In this document: one piece after another, positions 11,601 to 23,450 of the stretch | Layout: each line of letters opens with the position of its first letter | Numbering within the stretch: the stretch's first letter is position 1 | Source: Chondrosia reniformis | Taxonomy: Eukaryota > Porifera > Demospongiae > Chondrillida > Chondrillidae | Length of the DNA: 64,000 nucleotides | NCBI GenBank assembly: GCA_947172415.1 | Contig: OX359190.1 | Span: forward strand, 9,548,001 to 9,612,000 | Direction of reading: 5' to 3' | The notes under the pieces: generated by a model | Told to the model about the DNA's origin: nothing | Database searches by the model: none | The model's input: the letters and a program-made list of their open reading frames with translations, nothing else | Made by a program: the position numbers and the translations under genes

Positions 11601-14600
11601 ACTGCTTTGACACCTTCATACTAGTGCCCCTCCCCCCAACCCCAAGTTCTGCATGCAACCCTGTATTCAAGTTGTGTTTCCTTGACTCCAAACCACATCA
11701 AAGACACAGATGCTCTACTAAATATCTTAAGAGAAAAGTGTTCAAAGTTGAATTTCCTGAGTCTCCTGGGAAATGACGCCTGCCCAAACGAGCTCCTTGG
11801 TAGTGGACATGACGACAACGACTACAAGAGATATAGGTAACCATTTGCTTTCTTTGGAGGTCTTCTTATGAAGATTTGTTAGATGTCTGAACTGTAGTAT
11901 ATACTCTGTTTCTTCCGTTACTCATGAAGTTAAGCTGTATACGAAATACACAGCTACTGCATGTTTAAGTGTGTGCAATGTGGAATCAGAAGACAGTTGT
12001 TAAGATTGAGGTGTACTCTGAAGAACAGGGAATTCTCTGTATGCAGTTGTTCTACGTATGTTGAAGCCAAAGGATTTGTCCTAGTGTTGCATGGTTTACG
12101 GCCTGAAGGACTTTAACCTGAAAGAATTCTCAACTCTAGTCTGAAAGTATCTTAAATAAGTTATGTTCACTAATATATGAACCTAGATCAAATCTTTACC
12201 ATAAAGGGTAATCTAATGATGTCACTGACAAAGCCTCTCTTCCTAATGTGTTGTAGTTAAAAGTAATAAAATCAATATTGTTTGTTGCTAAGCTACTGAA
12301 TTACCTAAGAACAACCAATCAAATCACTGAAGATTGTTTTGTTGTCTACCTTATAATTTGACTTTTGTGTGAGCATTAGAATATAAGAGCTAAAATGTAA
12401 CATTAGAATGCCTATACAGTGCTATTATATAATACAACCTTAATGTTATGACCCTTTTCCTAGCATTCCGGTTGTATTATATAACTTTTTGGATATGCCA
12501 AAATACTTTCTACTAATGCTTTCAAGCATTGTATTATCATTAAGCTTTTGATGATACATCACACCACAAAATTAACCACAAGAAATGAGAGATTCATGCA
12601 TTCTGCTGAGCTGGGTAGTCTTCATACCTCCATTTCACTGGGTTAGGCGGCCATTTTCAGTAGCACCTCTATCATCAGTTGTGTATCCTATAGCTGTTGC
12701 CTCAAATGGTGTATATATATAGTGACATCATTAATGATTCAATAGATAAACTTGCTGTGTGAATGCTATTTACAGTACTATAAATTTCAAGCAGTAGCAA
12801 TTAAAAGAAAACTGATTTACTGTGTAACTGTCTTCTAAAATGTTTTCAAAAAATGGCTTGGTAAATCTTTGCCTATATCATTTTATATTTCTTTTTATCT
12901 AGGCTATATGTTGTGTTCAGATGTCCGACATTAAAATTTTTGGATTCAAGAATAGTTTCAGAGGAGGAACGAAAGGAAGCAAAAAGAGTCGGACAATTTA
13001 TGAAAGTAGTTAAACCAAGTCAGGAAGTAAGTGTATGATGACTTAAATACAATTATTCATTTTATTGTATCATAATCTGAGTAGCTAAAAGGACTTGAAG
13101 TGACAATTATAACACTGGACATTTGGTTATCAACCCCATACGTATTGTATGGTGGTTCCTGCTTAATAGTATTAAATTTGTAACTCATCACTTGTTTCTC
13201 AGTAAAAAACATGTATGAAAGACCTAGATTTAGATATAAGGACTTAGAGGAGAAGAGAGAACAAAGATTGCAAGGGTCACTGATGAAGGTGAAATTCCCA
13301 GAAACACTGTCTGACCCAGTGGAGAAAGAAAGAAAATTGGTATAAAATTGTATCCTCATCCGAAACTTTATTGATTTCCCAAAGTATTACTTAGTCAAGG
13401 AAACGGTCTATTCTAAGTATTCTTCCTTTGTCAACCGTATCTTTAGGAAGTGGTGTCTCGGATCGTTCATGTATATATGAGACCCAACTGCTGTCATCAC
13501 CACCTATCACACGCAACCTGATTCTCTAGGGTGATGGATAGTTAAGGATAGCACCGTTATTCCTCCTTCTGAGACACCATTTTTTCTGTATTAATTACAT
13601 AGATTGAATATACCATAATGCATAGCAATTGTACTTTATAGTAATTCTAGACCATCTCGCCTGGATTCAATAGTAAATTCTTGCTGCTTTTAGTGATGTA
13701 TAACAATTTTCTAAAGTGTGTATTTGCAGCATGTTAGCAATGATGTGTTAGATTATTTATTGTATTAGAGCTTTGAATCACCCATCTCTCTTAAGATTTA
13801 TCATTTGATTCTGATAATCCTTGTTGCTAAGTTATGTGACATTTATACTACATAGACGTTCTGTGTGTAAATAGGTTCCTTCTAAGGCAAAAGAGTAATT
13901 GAGTAATTCTGGATAATCTGAAGTCCTTAAACTCAATACACAGCTGTCTCCTGGCTACTTAAACCACAGTACAGTTTTATTTACTTTCACAATGCACAAT
14001 ATATATAAAAAATTATTAGAGTATCAATATGAATAATTCTGTAGTTGGCCAATGTTCTAGAAAATACTTTTGGTAATACAATGCAAATAGAATGTGGTAT
14101 ATTATGTCATATAATGACTCTTAAATTGGGTTATTTATAATAATCCTTTACTAGATTAATTGGGAATTATTTCTAGATGAATATTCCCAATTATATCACT
14201 AATCCTTTTTAATTGCCTTCTCACCGTATTGACTGTTTGAATTTCCTTTGCTGTATTGTGTGTTGAATTTGCCTGCACGTGTTCAGCAGAACTACAGAAC
14301 AACCACTGTTTATATACGTAAATAAGAGTAAACGAGTGATTTTATTCGTCTATTTTGTCCTCAGATTAGACTTAGAAATATGTGAACTTGATGTACTAAG
14401 ATGATAGATATTTCTTTTAACGGTGCCAAATTTATCTATGAGATGTTTCATCTTTAGTCTTTTGAATGTCAGTTGCTGAAGAAGACCCCCAGGATCAATA
14501 TGTCTGATTCCAAAAGAACAAACTGCATCTCTAGATGCTCAAAAGACTAAAGATAAACCATCTTAAAGATTATTAATGTGCTTACTTCCTTCGAAGTGAA

Positions 14601-15171
14601 GAGAAATTAAGGTTATTTATCTTTGCATCTCTATTTACAGTCTCTTGAGGGAACTGAGAAAGAAGACGAATCAAGCAGTCCTTACTCTCCACTCCCAGAA
14701 GTAACTGGACATCAGCAGAGAGGTATTCAATCATTTATCGTCTTCTTCAAATGAAGTGTCAATCAATTGTTAGAACTAAAATACTATGAGATGCTATTTA
14801 TAGTGAGACCTTTGACCTATATACGTATACACCATTATATCCTGGGCGCTCTGGAAAGAGCTGTACTACTGTAATATGGACATGAATAAAATATTAGTGC
14901 AACAGTACCAATGATTACCTACCGTTCCACTTTGTACTCTAAACCGAAGGGTTTATCAGTGTTGTGGTTGGTATACCAGCTCAACCAAGCTGGAGGTATT
15001 TTGTTATTTGTTTTCTTTACTTTTTATCAGCAGGATGATGTCAAGAGGGACTACCATTGTTTACTTGTTTTTCTCCTTCTTCTGTATACAGTTGTATTTG
15101 GAAAAGTCAAGTATGTCTATCACGGAAAGCAATCCGAAGGAAACAGATTTATACGAAACAGCCAGTTATAA
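8694..15171 (+). CDS. LRMDA: LRMDA (C10orf11) orthologue, leucine-rich repeat protein
   Basis: Exons 8694-8822, 8878-8978, 10952-11084, 11697-11836, 12903-13026, 14641-14722, 15092-15171 sum to 789 nt, 262 residues, with all phases fitting. A Lys-rich N-terminus is followed by leucine-rich repeats ([46 protein letters not shown]) and the LRR cap [14 protein letters not shown]...DYKRYR. Then come FMKVVKP, a Ser/Pro-rich linker and the C-terminal block [19 protein letters not shown]. These C-terminal blocks are diagnostic of LRMDA, which in vertebrates is linked to melanocyte differentiation and albinism (OCA7); its role elsewhere is not established. Intron 3 is of the U12 AT-AC class. Introns 2 and 3 carry large minisatellites. 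The start was chosen because the upstream ATG at 8686 runs into a stop. Confidence 0.92.
9078..9146 (+). repeat. Dispersed repeat R1, 5' part, in LRMDA intron 2
   Basis: CACCACTTTCCTACATGCTA through AAAAAGGCCTATAGGGAACT. A short reverse piece (TAGTTCCCTATAGGCCTTTT) lies at about 9370-9410, so the two could form a split inverted pair. Confidence 0.6.
9690..10885 (+). repeat. 27-copy, 45-bp minisatellite in LRMDA intron 2
   Basis: About 27 almost identical 45-bp units containing CCTCCCTATGGCCATACTC and ACAATTTATATAGT. Units differ mainly at one base (TTGCTCC or TTACTCC). Reading from the left the G units are 1, 4, 7, 12 and 17; the rest carry A. Because 45 is a multiple of three, a 404-codon open frame runs through it, but it has the composition of the repeat only and lies between two well-supported LRMDA exons, so it is not a gene. 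Confidence 0.97.
11085..11696 (+). other. U12-type AT-AC intron (LRMDA intron 3)
   Basis: The intron begins ATATCCTTT, the exact minor-spliceosome AT-type donor. It ends CCAC, with TTCCTTGAC (11678-11686), a perfect U12 branch site whose A lies 11 nt from the intron end. No GT donor near 11085 gives a sensible join. The AT-AC join restores [15 protein letters not shown], which aligns with the LRR of LRMDA. Length 612 nt. Confidence 0.88.
11185..11482 (+). repeat. 36-bp minisatellite inside the U12 intron
   Basis: About eight copies of a 36-bp unit containing GGGCTAGTGGGCTCTTAGCT and GACTTGGTAGAATAGA; the outer copies are the most diverged. Confidence 0.95.
13210..13375 (-). repeat. Dispersed repeat R1, reverse copy in LRMDA intron 5
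   Basis: Reads CACTGATGAAGGTGAAATTC, CCAGAAACACTGTCTGACCC, AGTGGAGAA and TATCCTCATCCGAAACTTTA, the reverse complement of the 3' half of R1. Confidence 0.6.
14425..14580. repeat. Palindromic repeat R2 in LRMDA intron 5
   Basis: Arms ATGTTTCATCTTTAGTCTTT and CAAAAGACTAAAGATAAACC flank a core with GCTGAAGAAGACC, a string also present in the copy near 49090. Confidence 0.6.
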
Positions 15172-16255
15172 GCTGACTCTCACTATATGGATTTGAAAAT
15201 CTATTTCTAAGCATGTTTGGACTATTTTAGTTTTGCCGTTTCTGTGTAATATTAAATCATGTCGCTGCTTAAGCTACTAAAACTTTAACCTTGATAATCA
15301 ATTTATTGCACAGTAGAACATTTACATAATATAAACTAGATCTGTAGAGTCTAACAAATTAAAGATACAAAACCAAACTGTACATGTATCCTTAGAGGCA
15401 CAAAAAGTTGAAAGATGAACCATGAAGATAGTTTAGCATGTTTTTATAGAAGAATTCCTCATTGTCTAGCTGTCTGTTGCTCAACCATCTTTGGAGGAGA
15501 CTCTGGTCCCCATGCAACCTTGGTTCCACCCATTAACTCATTGTGCTACATATATACTCGGGAGACATGAGTGGGTGGGGTAAATCCTGAGTCAAATGAT
15601 GACATCAAGGCTTTAGGATCTGTTCTTGATCTCGAGTTAAAGCCCCCCATATACTTTTCAATTTCCTTATTTGTTTAGTAGAATTGGCTTTATACATCAA
15701 GAGGCTCTTCATATAGTACAAAAATTTAATATCATTCATTAATTCCAGGAAATGACTTCAAATTCAAACTTGACAATGCATCCATAATATGATTAATAAT
15801 TGTATATACTTGTTAATAAAATTTATTATTGCATATTACGAAACAACATTTCCATGCAGCTAATGTAATCAAAAGATGGAAATAAAATCAAGTGTTGATT
15901 TAAAGCTTTGGTGCATAGGTAACGGTCTTTGGGTTTAATGGATTTCTACTGACTTTAACTATTATTAATATCTTTGCAGTATCAGGTTGCTAATGGTCTT
16001 ATCCAAAGTATGCATTGTTACAAAGAGAGGGGAACCCCCCAAATATAACAGATCATAGCATAGCTGTATGACAGGTAAAAACAATAGTTATTACAGGTTC
16101 TTATAAAGCAAAAAAGATAAAATATAAGTTAGATTGGATAATGAGTTTACTCACTGTAAATATAAATATAAATAATAAAGTACTAAATCAAAGGGTCCAT
16201 ATTAAGTTAATCAGGAATATTCCTCCATCTTTTTGCTGGGAAGACGAAAGACTTG
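15172..16255. other. Tail-to-tail intergenic region
   Basis: The gap between the convergent LRMDA and secreted-protein genes. AT-rich, without recognisable coding sequence or a clear repeat; it should hold both 3' UTRs. Confidence 0.5.
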
Positions 16256-19200
16256 CTAATTGCACATACGTATTTTACTATTTTGAATTAAACTGAAGTA
16301 AGGACGGACAAATTTCAATACACTTGGATCTTCTTTACACTCCTTCATTGATTCAATAATCGGATGGAGACACTCATTGTTACGGTGTTTACTACTACAT
16401 TTGCAGAAATCCTTTTTCAATTCCTCATAACATTCATAAGAACGCATCACTTCAGTAAGAATTATCATTGATTCTGCAAGCTTGTCCTTAATTCTTAGCA
16501 ATGTAGCATAACCATCTCTTGGTGCACATGGATTATGCCTATTTCGATATTCATTATTCCAATTTGTACATAGCAACGTCCTTCTGAATATTGCCATACT
16601 TAACGACCTTCCCGTTGGTACAGTTGGACAGGTTAAGTAATCCTGGAAATAGAAAGACAGAAACCCAGTGTTATGGGGACATACCACATAATTAGCTGCT
16701 ATTCACAAAACCAGATATTGTGCAAACAATATACCATCATTATTAAAACCACTATAGGTACTACTGAAAGTGGTCTAATTCTAAGGTGGTCTGGTTTGTG
16801 AAGAGCTTTCCAATGCCAAGTATAGGTAAAGAGAATGGTCTAATTAATCCAATGCACTAAAGTGTTTGTTAAATTTGTATATAAATATTACAAATAAGGA
16901 AGGCAGGGGTGAGTCCCTGGTTTATTATATATTAAAAAGTTGAGTAAATTTTGAATTTGTTGAAGTTTGAAGGGGAGATTTAGGTACGTAACTTCAAAGA
17001 CAGTGGTAATTTCTGTGAGGAATGCAGCTACGCATATATTAAAATTATTTTATGTCAAACATGATGTTTTTAATTCGGAATAGCGAGGTTTAACCAGTAT
17101 CTTAAGATGGAAATTTGAAATTAACACTTTAGTCTTAACTACAGGGTGTCCTCAATTTTCATCTTTTACTAGTTGCTCCACTGCTGCCACTCCCACCACT
17201 AGTTGCTGCCACTCCCACCACTAGTTGCTACCCCGCTGCCACTCCCACCACTAGTTGCTACCCCGCTGCCACTCCCACCACTAGTTGCTACCCTGCTGCC
17301 ACTCCCACCACTAGTTGCTACCCTGCTGATTTAATTATAGACCACTTACCCAAGCGGCATGGGAGTAGGAATTGATTCGTTTATTAATCCACTCCTTCAG
17401 GTACCTTGGCAATGAGCTGGTATTATAGCAGTCATCTGGATCAATAACCCTTTCTAAATCACAGTGTGAGTAGAAGGACTGATTACTGTAAACTGCACTG
17501 GCATAGATCAGCTGCGAGTACATGTGAAATTCTATATCCATCTGCACCTTTTTCTACACATTTACAATGAAGAGAACTCCACTTAAATAAAGTATATACA
17601 CATACACACTTAGCAATTATATACTGCAACCTGACTAATCAATAGTGTACTGTAATACAGCTACTGTCAGAAGGCATTACATTTAATGAATTTAGCATTT
17701 TCAATTTCTTGCGATTTTTGAAATAGCATTTGTCTAACTATAAATTAAAGACATTTTCAATAAAGGTTTCAAAACATCAGTGTGGTATATATAACCTCCT
17801 GCCTTTTGGCATATATATATATATACAATACATCCTACAGCTAAGTGATAAGATAAAATGAGTTCAACTGCACCTGGCAGTCCTTAACTATGTAAACATG
17901 TAATGAAATTCATGATTTTGTAATTATATTCATAGCATGTAAGTGGTGACCTTTAGCAGAGAAAACAAACCTGAGAGACCTCAGACATGTTAGTACTCTC
18001 ATTCCCATCCCACTTCCAGCTGCCATTTTATAGGGCCGGGTCTGGTGTTTAAAGTCCAAAACCTTGGCACTCCAGCTCGCTGGCGAGCTGACCAATCAGA
18101 TTATCGGAAACGTGTCTACGTCATCAATATCAAATATACGTAACAGCTTTAGCAAATTTACGTGTCTTGCAATTGCTGCGTGTCATGGATATTCCAGACT
18201 CAAAGCGAAAGGAGTCACTTTAGACCTTGTGAACGATGTCATCAAACATGCCTGACATGATCTTGTTTACACCACAGCTATGAGCGACCAGGACAAAGCG
18301 ATTAAAGAGTTCCTCCATGGAAGGGATTTTTTCATTTCCCTACCCATGGACTAAGGGAAATTTCTTTGTTTCTCCACCTTACCAGGTGTGTTCGACTTCC
18401 TTAAGCGTACATTCAGTAAATCGTCATAGTTATGTGTTCGTGTGACACGCCTACTTGTGACGTCACGAAAGCCAAGGTTTTGGACTTGAAACACCAGTCC
18501 ACCTCTTGGCCCTAATAAAATGGCGGCCAGAAGTGGGATGGGAATGAAACTAACAAGTTAGATGTTTAAACATATGAAATACAATACATATATATATAGC
18601 AGCCATGTTTTTTATGCCATCCCTACTTAGGGAGTACAGTACGTAGAATGTAGATTGGGTAAAATGGCAATAACAGTAAATCTCAATAACAGTGAATTTG
18701 TCAAAGAGGATTACCCATAATTGAGATAACTCATGGACATGTATATTTATTCAGCTGAGTATCAACAGCATAGTATGTACAAGGCCCAATGGAGAAAGAT
18801 AATTAATATCCAAAACTTCATGATTATTCGTACCATAAGTTCACGAAAGGGAGTGACATCTGGGGTCGGAGAACAGGCGACAACACTTGAGGTAACTGCT
18901 TGTGAGGAGACAGGAATGGATGAACTAAGTGATGAAGACATCTGTGATGAACCAGATGTGCTAAGAGATGATGATGGAAGTGGTGATGGGGTTGTCGAGG
19001 TACACGTCGTGTTAAGTGATGCTGATGGAGTTGGTGATGGGGTTGTCGAGGTACACGTCGTGTTAAGTGATGCTGATGGAGTTGGTGATGGGGTTGTCGA
19101 GGTACACGTCGTGTAAAGTGATGCTGATGGAGTTGGTCGTGGTTTTCTTGTAGGACGGGACGTGCTACACGCCTTAAACAAAACATTACACTATAGGGAG

Positions 19201-19955
19201 AGAGAAGCATATCATGTCAATTATACATGATCACAGTGATAATTAAACCACAACTGTTTAAAGTACATTTTAGAGGGAATTATGAAAGGCCACACGTGCA
19301 TGCATTCTTTTGTAATACAAAATATATGCATAATGTAAACCATTACTGTGATGACTCACATAGTCATGCAGTTGAACTCTGACCCGTCATTAGGTCAACT
19401 GGTGATAGACCACACAGAAATGTGACCTCCCACTTATTACAAAGTCTATGTAGGTGACTAGCAACTGAGATTGTACCTCTTTGCAATACACGATTTTGAT
19501 AAAACGACCATTAATTACTATTGTATTACAAATAAAATATGCACATATCCGCCAAATTGTATATCTCAATAGTTAAAACATACGAACTTTCAGTCCCACA
19601 AAAACTTTATCCATCCTATTTGCAAGAAAAGGGCGATTTGCAGACTGCCGATACAACATACTTCCCTTTAGGTTATCAATATTTGGAGCGCATTAGGCGG
19701 TGTGAAGAAGAAAATACATACAAATACCAAAATCCTGATATTAAGTGCAGTTTCTTTCTCCAAGTGACTTGGTACACCGTCTTGAAACTCTATTTTATAT
19801 TATAGTTAAATAAATAATCAAAATTACACTAATTATTGACTTACTACTTTGGCGACGTCAGTGTGACTACGGTACACGCTAGAGATCGGCACTGGTGCAG
19901 AACCAGTGCCGGAGAATAAAGCACTGGCTATCATGATCAAGCTTAAGACTTGCAT
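16256..19955 (-). CDS. Secreted protein: mucin-like repeats plus Cys-rich C-terminus, unrecognised
   Basis: I do not recognise the family. Exons 19955-19845, 19172-18834, 17547-17350, 16642-16256 are all phase 0 and give 344 residues. Exon 1 encodes a signal peptide (MQVLSLIMIASALFSGTGSA, cleavage after about residue 20). Exon 2 is almost wholly Ser/Thr/Pro, with three or more copies of a 17-residue unit (SPTPSASLNTTCTSTTP), each with one Cys, so dense O-glycosylation is likely. Exons 3-4 are ordinary globular sequence with 11 Cys (two in exon 3, nine in exon 4, including CKC). The odd count leaves one Cys free or pairing outside the region. No membrane segment is seen after the signal. A TATA box lies about 60 bp upstream of the ATG. 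Intron 3 has a 30-bp minisatellite. It could be an extracellular matrix, mucus or recognition protein; that is guesswork. Confidence 0.68.
17175..17330 (-). repeat. 30-bp minisatellite in intron 3 of the secreted-protein gene
   Basis: About five copies of a 30-bp unit, GCTGCCACTCCCACCACTAG plus TTGCTACCCC, ending 20 bp from the donor of exon 3. Confidence 0.92.
17999..18547. mobile_element. MITE-like element with about 75-bp inverted ends
   Basis: The left end TCATTCCCATCCCACTTC...GTCCAAAACCTTGGC is matched in reverse at the right end GCCAAGGTTTTGGAC...GTGGGATGGGAATGA. The arms are about 70-80 bp with a few mismatches. The 400-bp core has no transposase. It lies in intron 2 of the secreted-protein gene. 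I could not identify a clear target duplication. Confidence 0.75.
18990..19140 (-). repeat. 51-bp coding minisatellite
   Basis: Three near-identical 51-bp units (GTTGTCGAGGTACACGTCGT and flanks) encode the 17-residue Ser/Thr/Pro repeat of the secreted protein. A partial fourth follows on the C-terminal side. Confidence 0.92.
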
Positions 19956-20010
19956 GGCTTCTTTGTAGTTTCTCAGTGTTCAGAATATGCTGCTCGGTGT
20001 AGCTGTATTC

Positions 20011-20017
20011 TTTTATA
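20011..20017 (-). promoter_or_regulatory. TATA box of the secreted-protein gene
   Basis: TATAAAA on the minus strand, 56 bp upstream of the ATG at 19955, a normal spacing for a short 5' UTR. Confidence 0.5.
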
Positions 20018-21299
20018 AGAAGCAATCGGAACCGGAAATATCCGAAGGTCATCTGTAAAAGATATCTATTTCAGAGACAGTATAAATCAAATCTCCATGT
20101 CATTATTAGAAGGGAGCTATCATGTAAAACAGGTGTTGCAGCTGTTGTTTGTTGTTCAGCAAATATGAGCATGTAACATTTTCACACACTGTAAATGCAA
20201 TGTGACAAAGCTTATCCTTCTCTTTATTCTGTGGTTAAAGCTTCTAGTCCATAAAGTCATGCATGGTAATGCAATTTTATTCTCAAGGCTAACCCCTATC
20301 CAATAGTGGGTGTCCTTTTAAAAGCTTTAAAATGGAAGCCATAAGATTTGCTGAATGGAGCTTTTCATCCATTTTCTCATTTGAAATACAAGTGTGGTGT
20401 AGCCAATGAGACTGTCAGAAACTTAATAAACACACTCTCTAAAAGGATCTGTTTTGCAAATTACATCATAAAAACTTTAGCATATAAAGATGCTATAAAG
20501 GTATAACACAGACTTATAAATTATTTTACTTTATATATGCAATGGAAAATATAACTCAAATTACTTGTTTCAAAGCTATAATCCTTGCAGAAGACAAGTA
20601 AACCACATTCTATTAATGTCTGTATATACATGTGTAATTAATTGCCTCAGATTCACTAACAGTATACGTCAGACATTATTCTGAAAATGCTTGTGGTTAT
20701 GAAGCTGATAACGTATTTATTACATCTGTATACAATTGTTTACCATGAAACATACACACACACACATATATACCTTGACATATTATAGCATGTTATTGCA
20801 CACACATCTGTTTCACATCTGCAAAATGACTTATGTTACAATCTATATCTGTGCATGATGCTTTAAAAGCATAATGGCTGTGCTTAGAATTTTCTACTTG
20901 GCTAGTGAGAGTAACATTGTTTTATAGTCCAGACAGTACTAATTTCACAGTCTGCTTATATAATTAATATAACTATGTGTTCATGGACTGCAAAAAATTT
21001 GAGAGGCATAGTCATACAAATCATCCTATATCTATTCTGAATTGTAGGGAAATAATTATCCACTACTATGTATACATGTACATGAGAGGTATGAAAGGCT
21101 TCACTGTATAAGATATCATACAGTAATGTGATATTGTTGTGAAAAGTTTAGAATGACTAGTATATTGTTGTATATAATACCTACAGAGAGAGAGATTTTT
21201 AAGTAATAATTAGCATTTGTACATTACAACTGTTGACAGATATAGAGTATTTATCTTTTTTTGCCATGTTAACTACTGTGTTTGAGTATATTATGTGTA

Positions 21300-21360
21300 C
21301 AGGCTACCCCCTGCAAAGGGGATAAAGCCCATGGGTGATTGATTGATTGATTGATTGATA
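21300..21360 (+). repeat. LINE-type 3' tail with (TGAT)n
   Basis: GGCTACCCCCTGCAAAGGGG followed by GATAAAGCCCATGGG and a TGATTGATTGATTGAT microsatellite. A related end (GAGGAGAAGAGCTGCTTGAT) is at about 30860. Such short terminal microsatellites mark the 3' ends of some non-LTR retrotransposons. Confidence 0.4.
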
Positions 21361-22087
21361 ATACCTACAGAACTACCTACCTCCTTGCATTCTGGTTGCT
21401 CATGATCATATAAAATGTATATCTGTCCAAAAACTAAATGGATCCCGAATCAATCCTCTGTATATGCATGCACACACATTCACCATCTGGTGGATGATGT
21501 ACTTTACCCACCAACGATTTAATAGTGTATATATGTTTGTCATATATACACTATTGTAGTGCTACCTTTTAAGAACATAAGGTAATACATCCAAGTGTTT
21601 ACACAATTGAGTTAGCAATGTTTTGTTGTTTGTTTAGGTTAGAGATATAGTTGCTGAAGCCACAAAAAAAGTGATGACCTTGCATGAATACGTACATGGT
21701 AGTAGACTCATCTTCATTGGATGGGACTCTCTGGACAGAGGAAATTATGCAATTCTTTTCTATTACAAAAGATATAGGTTCATAAAAATTATTCATTTTA
21801 ATCAGCAAATCTTTATTATATAGTTAATCAGACTTTGGCAGTCAACAACAAACAAACAACAAACTGCATGGAGAAAAGGTTGCTTGATAAATTTCTACTT
21901 GATATATGTGTTTTTATACGTATATTTGTTCATGGCCTAGTCTTTAAATCTTTAGTTATAATTAATGGGCAGACAGAGGATAATTAATCACAAATGGAGA
22001 CATGTTCGTGTTGGCTATGTAAAAAGCTATACATGAGGGCTAGTCCGTAGGAAACTTTGTCTTGCTTATTTGAATGTATGCTACCTT

Positions 22088-22308
22088 TCAGTAGGATCAC
22101 ACTCACATCACTTTAGTAGGATCACACTCACATCACTTTAGTAGGATCACACTCACATCACTTTAGTAGGTACACACTCACATCACTTTAGTAGGATCAC
22201 ACTCACATCACTTTAGTAGGATCACACTCACATCACTTTAGTAGGATCACACTCACATCACTTTAGTAGGATCCCACTCACATCACTTTAGTAGGATCAC
22301 AACTGACA
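22088..22308 (+). repeat. 25-bp minisatellite
   Basis: Nine copies of a 25-bp unit containing TTTAGTAGGATCACACTCAC. The period is constant apart from a small change in one copy (GGTACACAC). Confidence 0.95.
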
Positions 22309-23158
22309 ATTGCAAACCACATCACTAACCTGAGCATTCAACATAATATATTTATTGTACCTATAATAATAATGTATGTTCCTTCAACAACACTTGATGT
22401 ATATATGTATATACGTGTCACCTCCCAAACATCCCATAGTAAATTCTAAGCATAAAGTGCAGCATTAAGGTAACTACTTGCTGATATATAAAAGCGATAG
22501 GTTACTATGTGATTGTATAATAGATAGGTTATGGAGCTTTCTGTAGCAGTGTGAAACAATTCGGTCCGTAGACCTTCAGCAGCTGAATAATACAATTTGA
22601 GTTACAGAATTAATCAAGAGAACTGACAGGTGGAGAAAACTGTGATGTCATGTGATGCCATGAGTTATTGCAACATTACTATTATGTATTTGTATATATA
22701 CAGCTTAGAATTAATATAGAATTTAATGATCTCGCCTCTTTAATGTGATAACATAGAATATTGTAAATTGATCCCATAACAATTTAAGATATATTTCCGT
22801 ATTTGGACAGCACAGCTGATTCATATATATACGTATATCAAGAAGTGTTGCTTTGTGAAAACGACAGCAAATATATTAGACACTATCTGTAATATACACT
22901 AATGAAACAAGTGATTCCCATGAATAAACAACTTTCCTTTTCCATTGTAAAGAAAGGAAGAAATAGTAATATGATAAATTTATATCTTTATCCTATAATA
23001 TATGTATAAGTGATAAGTCTGGAATATATTGATGTACTTCTTTAGCCTCATGTACATACATATATGATAATTAACCATTTAACCATGCAGAAAAATGGTA
23101 TATTATACATATTTCAGATTAAAGATTTCAACATAATCAAATGTAGTATATATACTGT

Positions 23159-23280
23159 ATACCGTATTATCTCTAATATAAGCCCAGTCTCTTATACAAA
23201 CCCAGTCTCCAATAAAAGCCCAGGTTCAGAGGGGTTTGAAAAATACAAGCCCCGGGCTTATATTAGAGATCATACGGTAT
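23159..23280. mobile_element. Short MITE with imperfect 27-bp inverted ends
   Basis: ATACCGTATTATCTCTAATA continuing to TAAGCCC at the left is matched by GGGCTTATATTAGAGATCAT and ACGGTAT at the right. The 65-bp core repeats CCAGTCTC and AAGCCCAG. Total about 122 bp, flanked by TA-rich sequence. Confidence 0.75.
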
Positions 23281-23284
23281 ATAG

Positions 23285-23450
23285 CTGTAGCAATTTTAGT
23301 TCAATGGCAGAGCATTGCATGGCGGTCACTATACAAGCTCTCCTGGGCTCAATTCCCAGCAATTGCTGCTTTCATGTATTTCTCTCTTCATCCATGTTTG
23401 AAAATGATTACTTGTGGTTTGATTATCACTTTGATTATTTTATTCATAAA
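23285..23450 (+). mobile_element. tRNA-derived SINE-like element
   Basis: Contains TAGTTCAATGGCAGAGCATT (D-arm/A box) and 45 bp later GGGCTCAATTCCCAGC (T-arm/B box), then an unrelated body ending ATGATTACTTGTGGTTTGAT. The same tail occurs in reverse at 32900-32935. It directly abuts the short MITE to its left. Confidence 0.6.

Noticed and set aside
19539-19805. 88-codon plus-strand frame
   Set aside because: It lies in intron 1 of the secreted-protein gene on the other strand, with no motif or signal.
22088-22308. CRISPR-like array
   Set aside because: Units are contiguous 25-bp repeats without unique spacers, in an animal genome: a minisatellite.
23285-23370. tRNA gene
   Set aside because: A- and B-box strings are present but I could not build acceptor and anticodon stems; it fits a tRNA-derived SINE better.
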